Assembly (NCBI GenBank): GCA_003194525.1
Contig: NBIV01000654.1
Coordinates: 1 to 21,556 of the forward strand
Source of the DNA: Gracilariopsis chorda
Taxonomy: Eukaryota; Rhodophyta; Florideophyceae; Gracilariales; Gracilariaceae
Reading direction: 5' to 3'
DNA: 21,556 nt
Shown here: positions 1 to 6,684 of the stretch, piece by piece
Position numbering within the stretch: position 1 is the first letter of the stretch
How the letters are laid out: every line of letters begins with the position of its first letter
Translations under genes and position numbers: made by a program
Notes under the pieces: generated by a model
The model's database searches: none
Told to the model about the DNA's origin: nothing
What the model saw: the letters and a program-made list of their open reading frames with translations, nothing else

Positions 1-69
1 GTAGTCGAGTGCCGGGTAGTACTGGGACATCATGGTGCAACACTTGAAAACAAAGTTTCATATAACGGA

Positions 70-186
70 GGGCTGTTTTTGGGACCTGCTTTACAAAAGC
101 GCATATGCGTGTGTTCTCAAACCCAACGTGAAACGGGCATATGATTGGCTACTGCAAACACTCATATGCAACGTATTGGTTACAAG
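70..186 (+). promoter_or_regulatory. 117-bp U3 block conserved in families A, B and C
   Basis: The block aligns without gaps to 12249-12365 (B) and to the minus strand of 15788-15904 (C). Invariant runs are AAAAGCGCATATGCG (offset 25), AACCCAACGTGAAAC (offset 50) and TGATTGGCTACTGCAAA (offset 72), plus a TATGCA motif and a closing TACAAG. ATTGG is an inverted CCAAT box. GCGCATATGCG is the core of a 12-bp palindrome that is perfect in B and C. Its place in U3 upstream of the TATA box suggests an enhancer or promoter module; that role is inferred. Confidence 0.7.
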
Positions 187-660
187 TGTTATGCATTCTA
201 TGGGCTCTTGGCACGGAACTGGCCACTTGGCATAAGGTGAATGGGTATGGTACTGAAGAATATGTGTGGCTACATGTGGTTTACAGGTATATGGAAGTGT
301 GTCATGTGTGCGGTTGTGCAAGCAGGCACGTGCCATGCACGCAACACACCTAGGGTATGTACATGGATGCGGTGGCATGTGTATTTGTGCTTTGTCATTG
401 TCATGATGATGCGAGTAAGTGTTTATACAGTGCTGCAACATGCTGGCACATTGTTGGCGTGTCCGGTTCACTTATTGTGGCGTTGCTGGCTAACTTGGTT
501 CACTTGGTCTGCATTGTTTGTAATGTGTTGTTATGTTGTTATGCATGGTTGTACTTGGCTGTAATCAGTGTGTGCAACCCTTATTGTGTTATGTTTGTTT
601 ATGATTGGTAGTATTGGGTGTCCCCACTTAGTGGTATAGGGTTTTCTTGTCGTTGTAGTG

Positions 661-681
661 TGACGTAGAGGTGCTATATAA
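661..681 (+). promoter_or_regulatory. A1 5' LTR core promoter: CRE-like site and TATA box
   Basis: TGACGTA (661-667) lies just upstream of TATATAA (675-681). A start site is expected about 25-30 bases past the TATA box, near 702-710, where the motif AAGTAAAC occurs. Families B and C carry the same motif at the same distance from their TATA boxes. The matching 3' LTR TATA box is at 6560-6566. Confidence 0.65.
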
Positions 682-799
682 CACGCTGAAGTTGCACTAC
701 CAAGTAAACTCGCCCCAAGACTGGCAACCTTCACTGCTTCTTTTTCTTCTTTCTTTGTTCTACAGATGCGCCGTAGCCCAACTAACATTACCATTATCA

Positions 800-813
800 G
801 GTTATGGGCCCAG
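800..813 (+). other. Primer binding site (half-tRNA-iMet type)
   Basis: GGTTATGGGCCCAG follows the LTR terminal CA directly. It is complementary to the anticodon stem-loop of eukaryotic initiator tRNA-Met (CUGGGCCCAUAACC, containing the CAU anticodon) and not to the tRNA 3' end. This is the arrangement known for Drosophila copia and yeast Ty5, where a tRNA-iMet fragment or its internal region primes minus-strand synthesis. The same 14 bases follow or precede the LTR in A2, B and C. Confidence 0.85.
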
Positions 814-1592
814 AGCGTCGATTCTTTGCAGACGTCGCGCTTTACTAATTCTTTTATTTGCGTTCTACGAAGCTGTTCTTGCGAGAAGTTTTGCGTATCT
901 TGTGGAGGTATAGTTGTTGTGGTGAAAGTAGGCAAAGCGTTCAGAGACCCCTTCTCTGGTAAGCCGACCTGCGCCTGTTCCGATCCCTGCATCTGTGCTT
1001 CAGCGCACAAGGAAGACCGCGCTATTTTCCTGCAAGTGTCTAGCAGGGGTTAACTGGTGAACGCTTATCGCGACAGCTACTAACCTCCCTGGGACGACAC
1101 GTAGGGATTATAAAGCCCCTCGTTCTGAAGTGCGCAGAACAGGGTAGGTCACGAAGAATTTCGTACCTCACCTGGAGAGAGTTACCAGGGTCCAGGGGTT
1201 CAACCCTTAGGGTAGCGGAGGTAGTTTCTCCCGTCAGTGCGCCCGCTTTTACGAAGTTAGTTTCCTTTCCGAGTGTGCTTCAGAGCTGCTCGTGAGTATA
1301 CTCCAGGCGTCGAGAACCCGAAATCCGCCTGTGATTCGCGTACCAGACGCGTCTGGACGAGCGTTGAGACTTGGTTACACGGTCTCCGCTGGCGCCCTCG
1401 CTGTTAAGTGTTGAGTATAATCCACTCCAGCATCACCCACATAGTGTGACATCCGCTATCAGTCCAAAGCTGTACCGCCAAAACAGCCCTCTCGTCTATT
1501 CTGATAGCGATTCTAAGCATCGAGTCCCTCACTCTGCTTCATTTTCGTACCTTGTTTGTTCTAATTTCGGTTACTGAACTCGTTCTGGAACC
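814..1592 (+). other. Untranslated leader of A1
   Basis: About 780 bases separate the primer site from the gag start. The leader holds a hairpin with AGGT/ACCT and ACGAA/TTCGT arms (1146-1168), a second hairpin CCTGG...CCAGG (1171-1189), a palindrome ACCCTTAGGGT (1203-1213) and a 38-nt run shared exactly with family C (1208-1245). A 14-nt perfect palindrome CCAGACGCGTCTGG lies at 1343-1356. Several upstream ATGs and short frames occur (for example 766-1053 and 1371-1577), but none resembles a known protein. A candidate intron is discussed in the findings. Confidence 0.7.
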
Positions 1593-4500
1593 ATGTCAGA
1601 CTCCGAAGTTGAGTCAGAAACCACTTCTGGTGTGAAGATCCCGCGCTTCCACGGTAAGCGGGGAGAAGATTACACCCTATGGAGACACCGTCTACGTGCT
1701 GCATGTCGTATTAAAGGTGTCTGGAATGTCGTTATGTCAAGTTCGGAGGAGTCATCTAGTGGAATAATGACACAAGCGTCTGGTTCTAGTGCTACCCAGA
1801 CACCCTCCCGTACACTCGCAAAGCGCGAAAAGGCATGTGCAATCATCATTTGTGCACTTGGTGATGCCCCGTTGCGTGTAGTTATGGATGTGGATGATGA
1901 CCCCGGTCGCATGCTTCAACTACTTGATGCGCGATATGCCTCAAACAGGACAGTGTCTCGTATAGCCGTGCAGACTCAGCTGTTCAGAATGTCGTATAAT
2001 GGCCAAAACATGTCCGAATTCGTGGACCAGTTTGCCTCTCTGTTCTCGCAGCTGGACCGCATGGGCAAAGATGCCGCCATACCAGAGTCTCACAAGGCAC
2101 CTATGCTTCTGGCATCTATTGACCCCAACTGCTCATTGGAATCAACTGCAGCAGCACTGAGGACCAAGGAGATCTCGGAACTGACCTGGGACTATGTAGC
2201 AACAACCCTAATTGATGAATATAATGCTCGTCAAATGGGGTCAAGCAGTTCTGGTAGAGGGCGCAATCGCAAGAAGAACAAGAACAGGGGTGGTTCCCGT
2301 ATTAGCGGACACAGCAAATTATCAAATGGTATTGAGAATGATGGTAACGCATCAGATTCAACCACTGTGAACGACCCCACTGGTCGTGCATATGCTGCTG
2401 GAAACAAAAATGGGTACCACTGCACCTTTTGTGACCGCGATGGACACACCCAGGACCGTTGTCACATGAATCCGGACAATCCTGACAACCATTTACCACA
2501 AGCTATCTTGGATCAGCTAAGGCTAAATGCAGTCGAAAAGCCTAAACGTTCCGCCAAGTCATCGCTGAAAGCATCCAAGGTTGAGATTGCTGGAGTCGCA
2601 GGTGAAAAGTCATCAGTGGTACCACCGGTTAATGAGTGCATTGACACATATGCAGACAGTGGCGCTACGTCTCATTTCTTTTGTTCGGTGTCGGCGTTCG
2701 TCCCAACCACAATGTTCGACATACCACATAGGACAATTGAACTAGCTGACAACACCACGGTCACTGCCACGCAACAAGGAGATGTGGTATTACCGTTTGT
2801 GGATGTCAATCTTAGGTTGTCTAATGTGCTGCTCGTTCCGAATCTTGGATATAACCTAGTTTCTGTAGGGCGGTTGGCTGACAAAGGTATCCACTCACTG
2901 TTTTGTGATAAGGAAGTACGCCTACAACACGAAGATGGGTTTGAGGTCGGGCATGGGACTCGTCATCATCGCTCCCGTTTATACACCCTGCCAAACCCAA
3001 TCGACCATACGGACACATCCACGGTGCTTGCTGCTACCGACGAGCGCACTAGTTCATTGTGGCACCGCCGACTGGCACATATGAATGAACATGACCTTCA
3101 AAGAGTTCATGCTCACGTCGACGGTGTACCAAACATCAAGGGCATGGAGGAGGTATGTCGACCATGCCGCCTTGCCAAGGCGCATAAACTGCCATTTCAG
3201 GGCAAGTTTGAACGAGCCAAGCAGGTTGGGGACGTGGTGCACTCGGACATTATCGGTCCGTTGGTGCCATCATTCCCCGACCGATTCCGGTATGCATCCG
3301 GATTTGTCGATGATCACTCACGATATGCAGTCCTTGGGTTCATGGTGCACAGAACTGAGATCAGCGAAGTGTTCTTGGGAGTAAAGCAGAAGCTCAAACA
3401 GCTTGGAGGAGAGCATGTGCTTATTCGAAAACTGCACTCTGACAACGCAGAAGAGTATATTGCTTTGCAACACAATCCCGACAATGGTCTTCAGGAGGTA
3501 TCGTTTTCTCCTCCGTATACCCCACAACACAATGCTATTGCGGAGCGCATCAATCGCACTATGGGGGAAGCTGCCCGAGCTTTGCTGATTCAAGCAAGTT
3601 TACCAGACTGTTTGTGGCCATATGCACTGAAACATGTGATTTATATTCGCAATAGAGTGCCCCATTCCACCACTGGCGTGACCCCGTATGTGTTGGTCAC
3701 TGACAATAGGCCTTCTTTGAAGTATATCAAAGTATTTGGATGTGCCGCATATGTATTAAAAATGAACCCGGGCACCAAGTTCGAGTCTCGTGCACTTGAG
3801 GGAGTGTACTTGCAAACTCTTGAGCATGGTGTTTACGAGGTCCTAATATCGGGTGACGACGATATTCCTCGAATAGTAAGGTCACGTCATGTCACCTTTG
3901 ATGAATCTAGGTTCCCTGGTGTACCGTATCTAAGCAATTATATGGATGACGAGAGTGCATCAGATGCGACTTATAGTTCTGAGGATGATGTAGGCTCCAC
4001 CAGCTCTGAAGAATTTTATGTTGACGATGGTGCGGACGTCATTTCAGAATCCGAAAATGGCAGCATAGACCATTCTGGGGCACCTGTAAACGTGACTGCT
4101 AACTCTGCACCACCAGATATTGTTACTGATGACCACAATTCCGGCAACGAAGAGGGGTCAGAGAGTGATGCAGAGAACATTGAACAAGCAAATCTCGACT
4201 CTGAGTCACAGTCACGCTATCCTCGTCGCACTAGGCGTGCACCACAACGCTGGTGGCATATGGCTGGCGCGGCCAAATCGGAGGTTAAGGTTACCACGAG
4301 TGATGATCCCACACTCAAGGAAGCACTCTCCGCACCCCCAACTGAAAGAGAGCAATGGCTACATGCTATCGATGAGGAGTTCACATCCTTGGAAGACAAG
4401 GCTACATGGGTTGCGGATGACTCACCAAAGTCTGCGCCTCTACCAACGCATGTCATTCTGAAGGTGAAACGTGACGCAGACAACTCCGTTGACCGATTTC

Positions 4501-5879
4501 GAGCTCGAATAGTGGCTGGAGGCAACCACCAGACATATGGTCAGGACTACTTAGAGACGTACGCACCAGTCGTTTCGTTCAACTTGGTTCGCATGTTCCT
4601 GTACCTGATATTGTGCATGCAGATGTTTGTTGCACAGGTGGATATTAAAACCGCATTCCTGAACGGTGACCTCAAGGAAGACGTTTGGGTGTTGTCACCG
4701 CGTGGCATTCCTGGTCTCAAGTCACGATGCTATAAACTGCTAAAGGCTATATATGGGCTTAAGCAGGCTCATGTGGCATGGCATACGAAGTTCAGCACAG
4801 ACATTAAAGGCATAGGTTTTGAAGAATTACCCAGTGCACCATGTGTCTTCAGGCGCAAATTAGCCGGTAACACATACGCATACATCTTGGTATACGTAGA
4901 TGACCTTCTTATATTTACGCCAACTGCTGAACAACGTTCCCACATAGTGGAGGAGCTCAAGTCTCTGTATGACCTACGTGTTGAGACTCGTATCAGAATG
5001 TATCTTGGTGTTGAATTAACCTGGAACATGGACTCCAATGGCCAACTGTTAGGTGTAAAACTAGCACAGCCGCTGTATGTCAGTGGCATGTTACGTCGGT
5101 TTGGACTGGAATGTAGCAAGCCTGCACGAAGCCCAATGGTAGAATCTTTCTTTTCCTCGCTTGATGTGGAGGAGGACAAGTCCCCATTTGAAGTCCAGTT
5201 GTATCAGCAGATGATCGGGTCTCTGCTGTACCTGGCATTACGGACACGTTTGGACATATTGGCACCCGTACTTATCCTAGCGCGCTTTCAGAAAGCACCA
5301 ACTCGGTATTGTCATCGAGCGGTGAAGCGCGTGCTAAGGTATTTACGTGGCACTACTCACCATGGACTTGTTTATCAACCTGGTAACCTGCTGCTCAATG
5401 GTTATGTAGACTCTGATTACGCTGGTGACACCACTGATCGCAAGTCTTTGTCTGGCTTTATGATCAAACTTGGGTCATGTGCTTGTTTCTACGGTGCGCG
5501 TAAGCAGGCGTCAGTGGCATTGTCTACAGGCGAGTCCGAGTATTACGCATTAGTGATGGCAAGTCAAGAGCTAATGTGGATATCTCGAGTACTTGAGGAA
5601 TGTGGAATACCGGTTAATGAGAGTACTCCACTACGCTCAGACAACCAGTGTGCGATTGAATGGGCCATTGGTGAGCGTTGCCCCTCCGGACGTGCCAAAC
5701 ACATTGACGTGAAGATACACTTTATCCGAGACTTGGTCAAAAGCAAGGTGATAACTGTGGAATATGTGGCAAGTGAGGACAATGATGCTGACATACTCAC
5801 TAAACCACTTAGTCCTGCTATGGCACAGTTGATCATGGATAGGGTTGGTCTGACCCAGGAACTCGAGGAGGAGTGTTGA
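1593..5879 (+). CDS. gag-pol: Gag-Pol polyprotein of copia element A1
   Basis: One 1428-codon frame encodes all element proteins. Gag fills about residues 1-350 and ends in a CCHC zinc knuckle (C277, C280, H285, C290) that binds the element RNA. The aspartic protease has DSGAT at 355-359. Integrase follows: a GAG-pre-integrase HHCC site (H491, H496, C522, C525), then catalytic D552, D617 and E651. An acidic, serine-rich linker spans about 775-880. RT has D1017 and YVDD at 1101-1104. RNase H has D1273, E1314, D1350 and D1400. Every catalytic residue I looked for is present, with no stop or frameshift. The start at 1593 has a good context (AACCATGT) and precedes the Gag homology. No frameshift separates gag from pol, as is usual in copia elements, so the excess of Gag must come from some other control. 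The stop codon coincides with the first bases of the 3' LTR. Confidence 0.96.
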   Translation: MSDSEVESETTSGVKIPRFHGKRGEDYTLWRHRLRAACRIKGVWNVVMSSSEESSSGIMTQASGSSATQTPSRTLAKREKACAIIICALGDAPLRVVMDVDDDPGRMLQLLDARYASNRTVSRIAVQTQLFRMSYNGQNMSEFVDQFASLFSQLDRMGKDAAIPESHKAPMLLASIDPNCSLESTAAALRTKEISELTWDYVATTLIDEYNARQMGSSSSGRGRNRKKNKNRGGSRISGHSKLSNGIENDGNASDSTTVNDPTGRAYAAGNKNGYHCTFCDRDGHTQDRCHMNPDNPDNHLPQAILDQLRLNAVEKPKRSAKSSLKASKVEIAGVAGEKSSVVPPVNECIDTYADSGATSHFFCSVSAFVPTTMFDIPHRTIELADNTTVTATQQGDVVLPFVDVNLRLSNVLLVPNLGYNLVSVGRLADKGIHSLFCDKEVRLQHEDGFEVGHGTRHHRSRLYTLPNPIDHTDTSTVLAATDERTSSLWHRRLAHMNEHDLQRVHAHVDGVPNIKGMEEVCRPCRLAKAHKLPFQGKFERAKQVGDVVHSDIIGPLVPSFPDRFRYASGFVDDHSRYAVLGFMVHRTEISEVFLGVKQKLKQLGGEHVLIRKLHSDNAEEYIALQHNPDNGLQEVSFSPPYTPQHNAIAERINRTMGEAARALLIQASLPDCLWPYALKHVIYIRNRVPHSTTGVTPYVLVTDNRPSLKYIKVFGCAAYVLKMNPGTKFESRALEGVYLQTLEHGVYEVLISGDDDIPRIVRSRHVTFDESRFPGVPYLSNYMDDESASDATYSSEDDVGSTSSEEFYVDDGADVISESENGSIDHSGAPVNVTANSAPPDIVTDDHNSGNEEGSESDAENIEQANLDSESQSRYPRRTRRAPQRWWHMAGAAKSEVKVTTSDDPTLKEALSAPPTEREQWLHAIDEEFTSLEDKATWVADDSPKSAPLPTHVILKVKRDADNSVDRFRARIVAGGNHQTYGQDYLETYAPVVSFNLVRMFLYLILCMQMFVAQVDIKTAFLNGDLKEDVWVLSPRGIPGLKSRCYKLLKAIYGLKQAHVAWHTKFSTDIKGIGFEELPSAPCVFRRKLAGNTYAYILVYVDDLLIFTPTAEQRSHIVEELKSLYDLRVETRIRMYLGVELTWNMDSNGQLLGVKLAQPLYVSGMLRRFGLECSKPARSPMVESFFSSLDVEEDKSPFEVQLYQQMIGSLLYLALRTRLDILAPVLILARFQKAPTRYCHRAVKRVLRYLRGTTHHGLVYQPGNLLLNGYVDSDYAGDTTDRKSLSGFMIKLGSCACFYGARKQASVALSTGESEYYALVMASQELMWISRVLEECGIPVNESTPLRSDNQCAIEWAIGERCPSGRAKHIDVKIHFIRDLVKSKVITVEYVASEDNDADILTKPLSPAMAQLIMDRVGLTQELEEEC
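5865..5873 (+). other. Polypurine tract of A1
   Basis: GAGGAGGAG lies at the end of gag-pol, coding Glu-Glu-Glu, just before the 3' LTR. It is the expected RNase H-resistant primer for plus-strand synthesis. The same sequence, again coding the protein tail, sits before the LTRs of B (12146-12154) and A4 (13830-13838, minus strand). Confidence 0.75.
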
Positions 5880-6684
5880 TGTTAGCACGTAGTCGAGTGC
5901 CGGGTAGTACTGGGACATCATGGTGCAACACTTGAAAACAAAGTTTCATATAACGGAGGGCTGTTTTTGGGACCTGCTTTACAAAAGCGCATATGCGTGT
6001 GTTCTCAAACCCAACGTGAAACGGGCATATGATTGGCTACTGCAAACACTCATATGCAACGTATTGGTTACAAGTGTTATGCATTCTATGGGCTCTTGGC
6101 ACGGAACTGGCCACTTGGCATAAGGTGAATGGGTATGGTACTGAAGAATATGTGTGGCTACATGTGGTTTACAGGTATATGGAAGTGTGTCATGTGTGCG
6201 GTTGTGCAAGCAGGCACGTGCCATGCACGCAACACACCTAGGGTATGTACATGGATGCGGTGGCATGTGTATTTGTGCTTTGTCATTGTCATGATGATGC
6301 GAGTAAGTGTTTATACAGTGCTGCAACATGCTGGCACATTGTTGGCGTGTCCGGTTCACTTATTGTGCGTTGCTGGCTACTTGGTTCACTTGGTCTGCAT
6401 TGTTGTAATGTGTTGTTATGTTGTTATGCATGGTTGTACTTGGCTGTAATCAGTGTGTGCAACCCTTATTGTGTTATGTTTGTTTATGATTGGTAGTATT
6501 GGGTGTCCCCACTTAGTGGTATAGGGTTTTCTTGTCGTTGTAGTGTGACGTAGAGGTGCTATATAACACGCTGAAGTTGCACTACCAAGTAAACTCGCCC
6601 CAAGACTGGCAACCTTCACTGCTTCTTTTTCTTCTTTCTTTGTTCTACAGATGCGCCGTAGCCCAACTAACATTACCATTATCA
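5877..6684 (+). repeat. 3' LTR of A1
   Basis: About 808 bp, from TGATGTT at 5877 to CA at 6683-6684. The start could instead be TGTTGATG at 5874, the position homologous to the B LTR start. I prefer 5877 because sister copies end in AACATCA, which gives a 7-bp terminal inverted repeat with TGATGTT. The conserved U3 block is at 5958-6074 and the TATA box at 6560-6566. A1 ends in CATTATCA, whereas A2 and A4 end in CAACATCA. Confidence 0.9.

Larger units (their letters stand above)
1..799 (+). repeat. 5' LTR of A1 (first ~12 bases outside window)
   Basis: Position 1 matches position 5889 of the 3' LTR, and identity runs to the terminal CA at 798-799, directly before the primer binding site. Compared with the 3' LTR it has three extra bases, each lengthening a short homopolymer (about 479, 493 and 520). 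U3 holds the 117-bp block shared with families B and C (70-186), a CRE-like TGACGTA (661-667) and a TATA box (675-681). The stretch from about 705 to 799 would be R plus U5, with a long pyrimidine tract at about 730-762. Open frames in this LTR on both strands have no recognisable domains. Confidence 0.93.
1..6684 (+). mobile_element. Copia LTR retrotransposon A1, apparently intact
   Basis: Near-complete Ty1/copia element: 5' LTR (1-799), primer binding site (800-813), leader (to 1592), one gag-pol ORF (1593-5879), polypurine tract (5865-5873) and 3' LTR (5877-6684). The domain order protease, integrase, RT, RNase H defines copia rather than gypsy type. The two LTRs match except for three one-base homopolymer-length differences, so the insertion is very young. 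The window opens about 12 bases inside the 5' LTR. On the right, A1 abuts the RT gene of the inverted copy A2, so it inserted into A2. The rest of A2 and the second copy of the target duplication should lie left of the window. Confidence 0.95.

Noticed and set aside
91..471. 126-codon antisense frame in family A LTRs, repeated in every copy, and other LTR frames up to 159 codons
   Set aside because: Repeated because the LTR is repeated. Composition is biased (Cys, His, Thr) with no domain, and the frame lies antisense to the promoter. B and C LTRs do not preserve it.
704..765. Mini-intron reading of GTAAAC...pyrimidine tract...CTACAG in the A LTR, with similar layouts in B and C
   Set aside because: The 5' splice site would coincide with the predicted transcription start, leaving almost no first exon. 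A start-site element explains it better.
766..1053. 95-codon upstream frame starting after TTCTACAG and crossing the LTR/primer-site boundary
   Set aside because: It spans fixed cis-acting sequence and has no recognisable protein features. Amino-acid changes between A1 and A2 show no sign of coding constraint. Kept only as an upstream ATG.
1192..1205. tRNA B-box-like GGTTCAACCC in the A leader, suggesting a SINE or tRNA fragment
   Set aside because: No A box or cloverleaf partner is visible upstream, and the C copy departs from the B-box consensus.
4769..5179. Antisense frames of 60-140 codons inside gag-pol of all copies
   Set aside because: Shadow frames of a strongly coding strand with no domains of their own.
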